A stretch of 35,867 bases of DNA. Origin: JBFELU01 sp041551965. Its GTDB lineage: Bacteria; Actinomycetota; Acidimicrobiia; Spongiisociales; UBA11373. Position 1 is the stretch's first letter. Each line of letters begins with the position of its first letter. Shown here piece after piece: positions 22,848 to 30,454 of this stretch. The translations under genes and the position numbers were made by a program. The notes below the pieces were generated by a model. It was not told the DNA's origin, did not search any database, and saw nothing but the letters and a program-made list of their open reading frames with translations. The stretch lies in contig JBFELU010000021.1 in assembly GCA_041551965.1 (NCBI GenBank), positions 1 through 35,867 of the forward strand, written 5' to 3'.

Positions 22848-24061
22848 CCCGAGGGCGCCGCAGCCCCCCACCGCACCACCACGAGAGCCAACGCGGCGCA
22901 TAGGAGCAGGCCGACGGCCAGCGGGGTCACGGTACCGTCGTAGGCCCGGTCGATGAACGAGCCGAGCAACGCTCCACCGCCGAGCTGGGCGGTGCCGATC
23001 AGCGCCGACGCGGTGCCGGCGACCCGGCCCATCGGTTCCATCGCCAGGGCGTTGAGATTGGGGATCAACAGGGCATGCATGCACAGGATGAACCCGAGTG
23101 ACGGAACGAAGACCCAGAAGGCCGGGGTCCCGTCGGCCGCCAGCGTCATCGCCACCAGGCCTGCCGCGGCGGCGACATAGGCGGGGAGCACCCATCCCAC
23201 GATCCGCCGCGAACCGAACCTGACCACGATCGAGGCGTTGCCGAGCACGCCAACACCCATCACGGCCGCCAGACCCCCGAAGATGAGCGGGAACCGATCG
23301 GCGAGATCGAACACGTCGTCGACGATGAGTTCCGACGTGGCCAGGTAGGACACGAAGGCGGAGAAGAGCAGCGTCATCGCCGCCGTATAGGCCATGGCGG
23401 CGCGCTGGGAGACCACGAGACGAAGGGCCCGCCGGACCCCGTCGAGGCGCAGGTCGATGCGATCGTTGGGATCGAGGGTCTCGGGCAGCCGCAGCACCCA
23501 CAGCGCCATCCCCACCAGGTAGATCACGCAGAACCAGAACACCGCCCGCCACGGGGCGAAAGAGAGGATCGCCGCACCGACGCTCGGAGCGAGGACCGGC
23601 ACCAGGATGAACACCGCCATGATGAACGACATGGCCCGGGCCATCTGGTCGCCCTGATAGGTGTCGCGAACGATGGCGAGACCGATCACCCGGGGACCGG
23701 CCGCCCCCACTCCCCACAGGAACCGGCTCAGCAGCAGTAGGCCGAAACTCGGCGCCAGCGCCGCTCCCGCCGCCCCGAGCGCATACAGGGCGAAGCCGGC
23801 GTAGAGCATCGGCTTGCGGCCGAACCGATCGGAAAAGGGCCCGTAGAGGAGCTGCACGCTCGCCAGGCCGATCATGAAGACCGTGACCATGGCCGCCACG
23901 TCGGAAGAGTCGGGCTCCATACCGAAGGCGGCTCGGATCTCGCCGAAGGCGGGCAGCATCAGATCGATCGAGAGAGCGGTGAGCGCCATCGTCAACGACA
24001 GGAGCGCCAGTAGCTCACGCCGGCCGATGCGACCGACACCGACGATGGTGGACTGAGTCAT
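22844..24061 (-). CDS. MFS transporter, Bcr/CflA drug-resistance subfamily
   Basis: 405 residues with about 12 hydrophobic helices. The family A-motif GPFSDRFGRKPMLYAG (about 74-89) and the LDLMLPA-like SIDLMLPAFGEI segment (31-42) in helix 1 point to the Bcr/CflA proton-coupled drug exporters. Start ATG 24061 has GGAG five bases upstream. Substrate cannot be deduced. Convergent with the dehalogenase-like gene, stops overlapping by three bases (CTAG palindrome). Confidence 0.88.
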   Translation of the reverse strand: MTQSTIVGVGRIGRRELLALLSLTMALTALSIDLMLPAFGEIRAAFGMEPDSSDVAAMVTVFMIGLASVQLLYGPFSDRFGRKPMLYAGFALYALGAAGAALAPSFGLLLLSRFLWGVGAAGPRVIGLAIVRDTYQGDQMARAMSFIMAVFILVPVLAPSVGAAILSFAPWRAVFWFCVIYLVGMALWVLRLPETLDPNDRIDLRLDGVRRALRLVVSQRAAMAYTAAMTLLFSAFVSYLATSELIVDDVFDLADRFPLIFGGLAAVMGVGVLGNASIVVRFGSRRIVGWVLPAYVAAAAGLVAMTLAADGTPAFWVFVPSLGFILCMHALLIPNLNALAMEPMGRVAGTASALIGTAQLGGGALLGSFIDRAYDGTVTPLAVGLLLCAALALVVVRWGAAAPSG

Positions 24062-24114
24062 GGGCTCCGGCCGATCTTCGAGGGTCGGCGAAGCGTACCC
24101 GTCGCGAAGGGCCC

Positions 24115-24657
24115 TCAGCGCGTGGCCGCGAACACCCAGCAGTCGCGCGGCTCGTCACTCACGTTGGGATGGACGGCGAATCGTCGCAGCACACCCTCCG
24201 GTTCGAGCCCCGCCTTCTGCAGCACCCGGCCCGAGGCGATGTTGTCCACATCGACGTAGGCCCACACCCGCCAGATCTCCGGCTCGGAGAGGGCCCAGTC
24301 CTTGATCGCCGACACGGCCTCGGTCGCAAACCCGGTCCCCCAGGATTCCTGGGCCAGGACGTAGCCGAGCTCGACCTGATGACCGCGCAACCGGGCCTCG
24401 ATGACGCCCAGCACCCGACCCGACTCCGTCTCGGTGATGGCGTAGGGATAGGCGGTGCCGTCCTCCCAGGAGGCCAGGCACCGCTCGATGAACGCCACGG
24501 TGTGGTCGATACCGGCATGGGGTCTCCAGGTGAGATAACGCGTCACCTCCGGGTCCTGGGAGTACGACTCGAAGAACGCATCGGCGTCGTCCAAGGCGGG
24601 CGGACGCAGCGTCAATCGCTCGGTGATGAGCGGGACCGGAGGGCGCATCACCAACAT
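24115..24657 (-). CDS. GNAT acetyltransferase (RimJ/RimL-like)
   Basis: 180 residues. Begins with the RimJ/RimL-type ITERLTLRPPALDDADAFF (11-29), has the acetyl-CoA loop region QESWGTGFATEA (about 103-114) and a C-terminal NIASGRVLQKAGLEPEG (about 139-155), characteristic of the ribosomal-protein/amino-group acetyltransferase branch. Actual substrate unknown. ATG 24657 is the longest start; ATG 24648 is also possible. Divergent from asnS. Confidence 0.85.
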   Translation of the reverse strand: MLVMRPPVPLITERLTLRPPALDDADAFFESYSQDPEVTRYLTWRPHAGIDHTVAFIERCLASWEDGTAYPYAITETESGRVLGVIEARLRGHQVELGYVLAQESWGTGFATEAVSAIKDWALSEPEIWRVWAYVDVDNIASGRVLQKAGLEPEGVLRRFAVHPNVSDEPRDCWVFAATR

Positions 24658-24708
24658 TTAACTCGGATCCGGTCTCAAGGCGGCGTCCGCACCGCCCCGT
24701 CCGGTGCC

Positions 24709-24729
24709 TATCGTGCGATGGGCAAGGAG
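24709..24729 (+). promoter_or_regulatory. asnS -10 box and ribosome-binding site
   Basis: TATCGT (24709-24714) is a TAnnnT-type -10, followed by AAGGAG (24724-24729) five bases before ATG 24735. The -35 region has no consensus match. Confidence 0.45.
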
Positions 24730-24734
24730 CAGAG

Positions 24735-26129
24735 ATGCAGCGGGAACTGATCAAGCACGTGTTCGAACGGGAAGACTTCGGGGCCACCGTGACCGTGGCC
24801 GGCTGGGTTCGCACGAGACGCGACTCGAAGGGCGGCTTCTCGTTCATCGAGGTCAACGACGGATCGAGCTTCGACAGCCTTCAGGTGATCGCCGATGGCG
24901 AGCTACCCAACTACGAGCGCGATGTGCTCAGCCTCACCATCGGCAGCGCCGCCCGGTTCACCGGGGTACTCACCGAATCCCCCGGCAAGGGCCAGCGCGT
25001 CGAGCTGAAAGCGACCGAGATCGAGGTCTTCGGCCTCGCCGATCCCGAGTCGTACCCCCTGCAGAAGAAGCGGATCTCCTTCGAGCGGCTTCGAGAGATC
25101 GCCCACCTCCGGCCCCGCACCAACACGATCGGCGCAGTCGCCAGGGTTCGCAACGCCCTCGCCTACGCCACCCATCGCTTCTACCAGGAGCGGGACTTCG
25201 TCTACGTGCACACCCCGCTCATCACGGCCAGCGACGCCGAAGGGTCCGGTGCCATGTTCCGGGTCACCACACTGGAACCCGGCACGGCACCACGAGGTGC
25301 GGACGGCGCCACCGACTACTCGGACGATTTCTTCGGCCGGCCGGCCTTTCTCACAGTGTCGGGGCAACTCAACGTTGAGAGCTACTGCCTCGCCCTGGAT
25401 CGCGTCTACACCTTCGGGCCCACCTTCCGGGCCGAGAACTCCAACACCCGGCGTCACCTCGCCGAGTTCTGGATGGTGGAGCCGGAGATCGCCTTCGCCG
25501 ACCTGAGCGACAACGCCGACTTGGCCGAGGACTACGTGAAGTACATGGTCCGCTACGTCCTGGATCACTGCGGCGACGACCTGGCCTTCTTCACCAAGTG
25601 GGCGGATGAACGCCTGATGGACAAGCTGGCCAACGTCGTCGACCACGAATTCGAGCGGATCACCTACACCGAGGCGATCGACATCCTCGGCCGGGCCGAT
25701 CGCGACTTCGAGTTCCCCACCGAGTGGGGGAACGATCTCCAGTCCGAACACGAGGTCTACCTCGTCGAGGAGGTCTTCGAGAAGCCGGTCACCGTCACCG
25801 ACTTCCCCTTCGACTTCAAGGCCTTCTACATGCGGCGCAATGACGACGGCAGGACGGTGGCGGCCATGGACGTCCTGGTGCCCGAGGTCGGCGAGATCGT
25901 CGGGGGCAGCCAACGTGAGGAGCGCCTCGATGTGCTCGCCGACAGCATGGCGATCAAGGGAATGGATCCCGAGCACTACTGGTGGTACCTGGATCTGCGC
26001 CGCTTCGGCACCGCCCCCCATGCCGGGTTCGGCCTCGGCCTGGAGCGGGTAGTCCAACTGTGCACCGGGATGCAGAACATTCGCGAGGTGATCCCCTTCC
26101 CCCGCACCCCCCGCAACGCCGACTTCTGA
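24735..26129 (+). CDS. asnS: Asparaginyl-tRNA synthetase
   Basis: 464 residues, normal size for AsnRS. An N-terminal OB-fold anticodon-binding domain (about 1-110, VTVAGWVRTRRDSKGG) and a class II catalytic core with motif 2 (FRAENSNTRRHLAEFWMVEPE region, about 230-250) and motif 3 GFGLGLERVV (431-440). The long insert between motifs 1 and 2 (SGQLNVE) matches AsnRS more than AspRS. Charges tRNA-Asn directly. Upstream AAGGAG supports ATG 24735. The GNAT gene starts one base after its stop. Confidence 0.95.
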   Translation: MQRELIKHVFEREDFGATVTVAGWVRTRRDSKGGFSFIEVNDGSSFDSLQVIADGELPNYERDVLSLTIGSAARFTGVLTESPGKGQRVELKATEIEVFGLADPESYPLQKKRISFERLREIAHLRPRTNTIGAVARVRNALAYATHRFYQERDFVYVHTPLITASDAEGSGAMFRVTTLEPGTAPRGADGATDYSDDFFGRPAFLTVSGQLNVESYCLALDRVYTFGPTFRAENSNTRRHLAEFWMVEPEIAFADLSDNADLAEDYVKYMVRYVLDHCGDDLAFFTKWADERLMDKLANVVDHEFERITYTEAIDILGRADRDFEFPTEWGNDLQSEHEVYLVEEVFEKPVTVTDFPFDFKAFYMRRNDDGRTVAAMDVLVPEVGEIVGGSQREERLDVLADSMAIKGMDPEHYWWYLDLRRFGTAPHAGFGLGLERVVQLCTGMQNIREVIPFPRTPRNADF

Positions 26130-26130
26130 C

Positions 26131-26640
26131 GTGGGTCCGGACGACACCGAGCGCCTCGCCTTCGGCGTCTGGGGCGAAGACGACGAGGAGGAAGCCGTCA
26201 CCCTCTGGACCGACCACCGGGTGACCCGCTTCATCACCACCGGGGCGCCCCCGACTCGCGCCGACGCCCTCGAGCGGCTGCGCACCCAGTTGGAACTGGC
26301 GGCGGTGCACGGCGTGCAGTACTGGCCCGTGTACGAACGGGAGACCGGCGACCCGGTCGGCTGCTGCGGGCTGAGGCCGCGCGATCCCGAGGCGGGCATC
26401 TGGGAGTTGGGGGTCCACATCCGCAGCCCGCTGTGGGGACACGGCTATGCCACCGAGGCTTGTCGGGAGGTGATTCGCTTCGCTTTCGAGGGGTTCGGAG
26501 CGGCGGCCCTCTTCGCCGGCCACCATCCGGACAACGCAGCCTCTCGGCGACTGCTGGCACGACTCGGGTTCCGCTGGACCCACGACGAGCCGTATCCCCC
26601 AACGGGACGAGATCACCCCTCGTATCTGCTCGAACCCTGA
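26131..26640 (+). CDS. GNAT acetyltransferase
   Basis: 169 residues from GTG 26131, which is one base after the asnS TGA (TGACGTG, the same junction as hrcA-dnaJ), so it is likely co-transcribed with asnS. Typical GNAT features: ELGVHIRSPLWGHGYATEA with the RSPLWGHGYA acetyl-CoA loop (about 98-109) and NAASRRLLARLGFR near 131-144. Substrate unknown; no functional tie to asnS is apparent. Confidence 0.87.
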   Translation: MGPDDTERLAFGVWGEDDEEEAVTLWTDHRVTRFITTGAPPTRADALERLRTQLELAAVHGVQYWPVYERETGDPVGCCGLRPRDPEAGIWELGVHIRSPLWGHGYATEACREVIRFAFEGFGAAALFAGHHPDNAASRRLLARLGFRWTHDEPYPPTGRDHPSYLLEP

Positions 26641-26658
26641 GAAGGCCGCCGGCGGGGA

Positions 26659-27198
26659 CTATCGGCTCGGATCCGGCGCGATCAGAAAACGACCCGAGCA
26701 GTGGCCGTCGCGAGCCATGAGGCACTTGCCCACTGCGGGATCGGTGTCCGAGGGGATGCCCAGATGCTCGAACCAGCACTGGATGCGATAGATCACCCCG
26801 CACTCGTAGCCGTCGAGCAGCCCGGCGCGGCGCATGCCCTTGAAGGCGAAACATTCTCCGTCGTCCCACTCCCATCGGACGTGGTCGTCGCCCGCCGTGA
26901 CTCGAAAGCGGCTCGCCACGGAATCCGGAAGAAGCAGGGCCAGCGCATCCTCGAGCACGGCCACGATCGCTTCTGGATCGTCGAGGTGCTCGACGGACAA
27001 ACCGAGCGCGCCGAGGAGTCTGCGGATCTCGATCTCCGACATGGCGCGAATCGCCCGTCGATTGAGATCGTTGGCGGCTTCGATACCCAACTCGGCGGCG
27101 GCGGCGAAGAACCACATGCCGTCGTGGGTGAGCCACCCCTTGCCGAGGAGATCCCGCAGTGCCTCCTTGCTCACCCGGTTCAGTGGGTCTCGCTCCAT
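26659..27198 (-). CDS. DUF6125/L-2-amino-thiazoline-4-carboxylate hydrolase-like protein
   Basis: 179 residues from ATG 27198, overlapping the preceding stop by one base (TGATG); a GTG one codon upstream is an alternative. Beginning SKEALRDLLGKGWLTHDGMWFF (about 9-30) matches DUF6125 proteins. The C-terminal half contains four cysteines (GYECGVIYRIQC, GKCLMARDGHC) spaced like those of the ATC-hydrolase/DUF6125 group, suggesting a metal or Fe-S site (inference). Function unknown. It follows the TMEM175-like gene in the same operon. Confidence 0.75.
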   Translation of the reverse strand: MERDPLNRVSKEALRDLLGKGWLTHDGMWFFAAAAELGIEAANDLNRRAIRAMSEIEIRRLLGALGLSVEHLDDPEAIVAVLEDALALLLPDSVASRFRVTAGDDHVRWEWDDGECFAFKGMRRAGLLDGYECGVIYRIQCWFEHLGIPSDTDPAVGKCLMARDGHCSGRFLIAPDPSR

Positions 27199-27923
27199 CA
27201 CGGGCCCCCGGAGGGCGCCTCCGACCCCCGGTCGCTCTCCTGGGCCCACACCATGACTTCCTCCCACCTGCCCAGCATGGTCATGAGGATGATGAGCCCG
27301 ATGAAGACCGCATAGGTGATGAAGGCGGCCAGCGGAGCGAAGATCCCGAGCACCGACGCGGCGGCAAGGACGCTGAAGTAGACAACCCCCATCCGGTTGC
27401 CGCCCCGCACCACGACCGGATCGAGGTCCTCGTCGACCAGCCGGTGCTCTCGGGTGGCGTAGAACCAGGCCGCCCAGGCCATCGCAAACGCAAGCAGCAG
27501 GTTGATGCCGTAGGCGAACGCCGTGATCGGCAGGTGCCCGTGCTCTCCGACCAGAGCCGTCGAGAACGGGATCAGACCGACCGCCATGAGGAAGACGATG
27601 TTGAGCCAGATGAGCGGGGGGTCGGCCCCGACGACCGAGTCGAAGATCATCTTGTGTATCAGCCAGTACACCCCGAGGACCATGAAGCTGAGGGCATAGA
27701 TCAGGAATTGGGGCCACATCTCGGCCAGGGCCTCGGTGAGAGCGGCGTTGCTCGTCTCGACGATCACCGGCACCCCCAGTTCGAGCACCAGCAGGGTCAT
27801 CACGATGGCGAAGACCCCGTCGGCGAGGGTCTCCAATCGAGCCGCCGACGCGATCTCCCCCGGCTCGGCCCGCCAGCGGAGACGCAGCCCGGATCGGCCC
27901 CTTTGCGGCGCCTCGTCACCCAT
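27198..27923 (-). CDS. TMEM175-family potassium channel-like membrane protein (DUF1211)
   Basis: 241 residues from ATG 27923 (AGAGG upstream; GTG 27926 in frame is also possible). Contains RLETLADGVFAIVMTLLVLEL (about 28-48), the signature of TMEM175/DUF1211 first helices, and about six membrane helices up to residue 215. Bacterial members form tetrameric K+ channels lacking the TVGYG filter. The stop overlaps the DUF6125 start. Conductance is inferred by family. Confidence 0.85.
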   Translation of the reverse strand: MGDEAPQRGRSGLRLRWRAEPGEIASAARLETLADGVFAIVMTLLVLELGVPVIVETSNAALTEALAEMWPQFLIYALSFMVLGVYWLIHKMIFDSVVGADPPLIWLNIVFLMAVGLIPFSTALVGEHGHLPITAFAYGINLLLAFAMAWAAWFYATREHRLVDEDLDPVVVRGGNRMGVVYFSVLAAASVLGIFAPLAAFITYAVFIGLIILMTMLGRWEEVMVWAQESDRGSEAPSGGP

Positions 27924-28005
27924 CACGACCTCTTCCTCGACACACCCTCGATCCCGCAGAGTGTCACGCCGCAGAAGCGTTGGGACCAGAGGCCAACGTC
28001 CCTGG

Positions 28006-28398
28006 CTACCCCTTCCGGGTGTGCCGGGCTCGACGTATCGACCGGAAGACCAGCAACGCCACGATCAGGGCGATCTCGGCCAGGATGATCACCCGAGTCG
28101 TATCGGCGGCCGGGACCCAGGAGACCTCGTCGCCCTTGATCTGGAAGGCCCCGACCGGGCGGGCGGTCATTCCGAAGCCGGCGCCGGAGCCCGACCCCGC
28201 TCCCTCGCCCTCCGGACCCTCGCCTTCGCCTTCGCCGCCCCCTCCCCCACCGCGCACTGCGGCGGCGGGGATCAGGGTGACGCCGTCCTTCTCGTAGGGT
28301 TCCCCGTAGACCCGTCGGACGGTGATCGCGTCCCGAGCTCCCTGCAACAATTCGTCGATGTCCGGCACGGCGTCGCTCCTCACGTTCGTCGCGTCCAT
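28006..28398 (-). CDS. GerW (YtfJ) family protein with C-terminal membrane helix
   Basis: 130 residues from ATG 28398. The N-terminus IDELLQGARDAITVRRVYGEPYEKDGVTLIPAAAVRGG (roughly 14-50) is the GerW/YtfJ spore-protein-family signature. It is followed by a Gly/Glu-rich low-complexity linker and a second GerW segment (ARPVGAFQIKGDEVSW, about 82-97), and ends with a single membrane helix (about 101-120) and basic tail. In non-sporulating actinobacteria this family has unknown function. Divergent from the GNAT gene. Confidence 0.82.
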   Translation of the reverse strand: MDATNVRSDAVPDIDELLQGARDAITVRRVYGEPYEKDGVTLIPAAAVRGGGGGGEGEGEGPEGEGAGSGSGAGFGMTARPVGAFQIKGDEVSWVPAADTTRVIILAEIALIVALLVFRSIRRARHTRKG

Positions 28399-28454
28399 GC
28401 TGACCAATCGCCGCCGGAATGGCCAGGGCCGGAGTACCCCGATGACCGGACTCC

Positions 28455-28565
28455 TACCATCGGCGAATGCGCAAGCGACCGGGACCGAGTGACATCCGAG
28501 GTGGCGGGCCGCCTCCACGGACACAGACCATCCATCGCGGCGGTGAGCACGATGCCCGAGCTTGA
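28455..28565 (+). CDS. Possible leaderless small ORF (32 aa) in front of the GNAT gene
   Basis: TACCAT (28455-28460) lies six bases before ATG 28467, the leaderless pattern used elsewhere in the window. The ORF encodes 32 residues (MRKRPGPSDIRGGGPP...) and ends with TGA 28563-28565, inside the GNAT coding region whose ATG is 28552. It could couple translation of the GNAT gene, which has no clear ribosome-binding site. Start of feature includes the -10 box. Coding status is uncertain. Confidence 0.3.
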   Translation, partial: YHRRMRKRPGPSDIRGGGPPPRTQTIHRGGEHDARA

Positions 28566-28998
28566 CGTCACCCTCGTCGAGATCACCAAGGACACCGTCC
28601 GGTCGATCTGCCACCTGGAGGTCGCCGAGCATCAGCAGCACTTCGTGGCCCCCAACAGCGTGTCGATCGCCCAGGCCCACTTCGAACCCAAGGCGTGGTT
28701 TCGGGCCATTCACACCGGCAATGATCCGGTCGGGTTCGTGATGACGTACGAGGACCCCGAGGCGCCCGAGTTCTTCCTGTGGCGGCTGATGATCGATCAC
28801 CGCCATCAGGGCAACGGGTACGGACGGAAGGGTCTGGAGCTGGTGATCGACCGGATCCGGGGCCTCCCCAACGCCGAACTGCTGAAGACGTCGTATGTCC
28901 CCGGAGAGGGCTCCCCCGGGGACTTCTACCACCGGATGGGATTCGTCGACACCGGAGAGGAAGAGGAAGGCGAACTGGTCACCGCGCTCGTCCTGTGA
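28552..28998 (+). CDS. GNAT acetyltransferase (spermidine/diamine N-acetyltransferase-like)
   Basis: 148 residues from ATG 28552; an in-frame GTG at 28543 is an alternative. Visible motifs are FFLWRLMIDHRHQGNGYGRKGLELV with the acetyl-CoA loop HQGNGYGRKG (about 83-92), then the YVPGEGSPGDFYHRMGFVDTGE end, closely like diamine/spermidine acetyltransferases. Substrate specificity not determinable. Overlapped by the small ORF at its start; convergent with the 2TM gene, two bases apart. Confidence 0.86.
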   Translation: MPELDVTLVEITKDTVRSICHLEVAEHQQHFVAPNSVSIAQAHFEPKAWFRAIHTGNDPVGFVMTYEDPEAPEFFLWRLMIDHRHQGNGYGRKGLELVIDRIRGLPNAELLKTSYVPGEGSPGDFYHRMGFVDTGEEEEGELVTALVL

Positions 28999-28999
28999 T

Positions 29000-29266
29000 C
29001 TACCGCTTCAACCGCTCGTACGCCTTGAACACCCGGTACTCACCGAAGAACACCGCGATGGCGTGCCCGGCGAGGCCGAACCCCCAGCCGATGATGATCC
29101 AGTAGGCCCAATCCAGGCCCAGGACGCTGTGGGCACCCTCCGACCGGAGATCGATGAAGACCAGCATCGCGTTGACGAGCACGTACGTCATCAAGTGGTA
29201 GAAGAAGTCGCGCACTGCGGTGACGTGCTTGCGGGCTCGCTCCAACGCCGGATCCTCCTGTGCCAT
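29000..29266 (-). CDS. 2TM domain protein
   Basis: 88 residues. Two hydrophobic helices (about 22-40 and 52-74) joined by a short loop, preceded by a charged N-terminus with KHVTAVRDFFYHLMTYVLVNAML. This matches the small bacterial 2TM-domain family, often attached to histidine kinases but here stand-alone. GGAGGAAGC directly precedes ATG 29266, and a TAGTGT box lies about 32 bases upstream. Function unknown. Confidence 0.85.
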   Translation of the reverse strand: MAQEDPALERARKHVTAVRDFFYHLMTYVLVNAMLVFIDLRSEGAHSVLGLDWAYWIIIGWGFGLAGHAIAVFFGEYRVFKAYERLKR

Positions 29267-29479
29267 GCTTCCTCCGCGTCGCTCACCTCGACACTAGGAC
29301 GCCGGCGGTTCGGTTCGTTCCATCCGGGAAACCGTGGGGCGAGACCGCACCCTCGGTATCAAAGGCCGTCCCGATCTGCCGACGATCCGACCGCGAAACC
29401 GTGTTCCGCGCTCCCGACCTCACAGGTGGAAGGAGTCAGTCCTTCAGAGGGATCACGGCGACGGCGGCCGCAGCGACCT

Positions 29480-30121
29480 TCAACCGCCGGCGACGATGCG
29501 GTCGACGAGGCGGCTGCCGAGCACCGCCAGGCCCTCGATCCGCACACAGCGATGGGCATCCGCGTCGAAGAGGAGGGAGGCCTTCGAGGGGAAGTCCTCG
29601 TCGCCGAGCCAGTAGACGGCGGCCAGATCGACCCTGGGTAGCACGGTGAAGACGTACCCGGCATCACCGAGTTCGATGGGAACGCCGCCGAGCGCCCGAC
29701 AGGCGACCTCGAATCCGGCCAGATCGAGTTGCCACTGCTTCGCCAACCGATCGGGGCCGGAGGCTTGGAATGCCCGGCTGTACATGTGGCCGTTGGGGAG
29801 TTCCCGGAAGGGGACCCAACGTCCGGTCGGCGGTGTGCCGTCGACCGTGCCCAGATACGTGACCACCAAGCTCTGCAGGAATTCATCCACTTCGGACCCA
29901 TCCGGCCGGGTCACCGAGTAGTCGGCTGTTTCGACCTCGAAGTCCTCGAACAGCATCTCCAGCCGCAGGAGCCGCTCATCATCGAGGACGGCCCCGCTCC
30001 GGTGAGCGAGATCCTCGGGGGACCGCACCGCCAGGCTCTCCCGCAGCGCCGCCAGCTCGGGTTGCAGCTTGCCGGCCCAGATCCGAGCCGGGTCGTGTTT
30101 GGGCTGGTGGTGGTGCAGCAT
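29480..30121 (-). CDS. DUF3786 family protein
   Basis: 213 residues. The C-terminal part RWVPFRELPNGHMYSRAFQAS (about 101-121), CRALGGVPIELGDAGYVFTVLPRVDLAAVYW (140-170) and FPSKASLLFDADAHRCVRIEGLAVLG form a good match to DUF3786, a family seen in anaerobes and in proteins with corrinoid or Fe-S partners. No function is established. A TACAGT box lies 11 bases before ATG 30121. The N-terminal 60 residues are less distinctive. TGA 29480 is a true end: the sequence beyond it soon meets another stop. Confidence 0.8.
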   Translation of the reverse strand: MLHHHQPKHDPARIWAGKLQPELAALRESLAVRSPEDLAHRSGAVLDDERLLRLEMLFEDFEVETADYSVTRPDGSEVDEFLQSLVVTYLGTVDGTPPTGRWVPFRELPNGHMYSRAFQASGPDRLAKQWQLDLAGFEVACRALGGVPIELGDAGYVFTVLPRVDLAAVYWLGDEDFPSKASLLFDADAHRCVRIEGLAVLGSRLVDRIVAGG

Positions 30122-30239
30122 CGGTGGGCCGGACTGTAGTGGCGCGTTCCGAGCCGGGGCACACAGCGGCCGAGATCACGGGCGCGACCACACGTGCCTC
30201 CGGAGCGGCAGCGATCTCGACTGAGGTCTCGATCCGCAT
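30122..30239 (-). pseudogene. Possible N-terminal remnant of an SRPBCC-family gene
   Basis: A good ribosome-binding site (AGGAGGG, seven bases) precedes ATG 30239, and the first residues MRIETSVEIAAAPEA fit the start of polyketide-cyclase/SRPBCC proteins. After about 15 residues the family pattern (VWxVISD) is seen only across shifted frames, and the frame then runs through the DUF3786 gene start. It looks like a short eroded remnant; chance similarity is possible. Confidence 0.25.
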
Positions 30240-30454
30240 GAGGATTCCCTCCTGTGAGTGCATCGACCCTGGGCGCACCCGCCACCCGGGCCCCGGCAGC
30301 CCGGCACGTGCCCGGGCCACTCGACAGGGCGCCTGCCGGGGGTGCAGCTCCCGGGCGCCCACCCCCTCGGTCGCGACGGAAGTGGCCCACACCCAGTCGG
30401 CATCCTGCCGCCATATGGTGTTCGAGACGGGAGGCGGGCGATATCGGAAAGCTG
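30240..30454. other. Gene-free, very GC-rich interval upstream of the DsrE-like selenoprotein
   Basis: Together with 30122-30239 this is a gap of over 300 bases. It contains GC-rich inverted stretches but no tRNA (no T-loop GGTTCGA and no UCA anticodon arm for tRNA-Sec), no recognised riboswitch and no ORF with family similarity. Candidate remains are the SRPBCC-like start and the upstream part of the frame leading into the DsrE-like gene. Confidence 0.5.

Noticed and set aside
29440..29482. Selenocysteine readthrough of the DUF3786 stop
   Set aside because: The sequence after TGA 29480 reaches another stop within a few codons, and the protein ends at a natural family end.
30240..30454. tRNA-Sec gene near the DsrE-like selenoprotein
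   Set aside because: No GGTTCGA T-loop, UCA anticodon arm or 8+5 acceptor/T stem arrangement was found.
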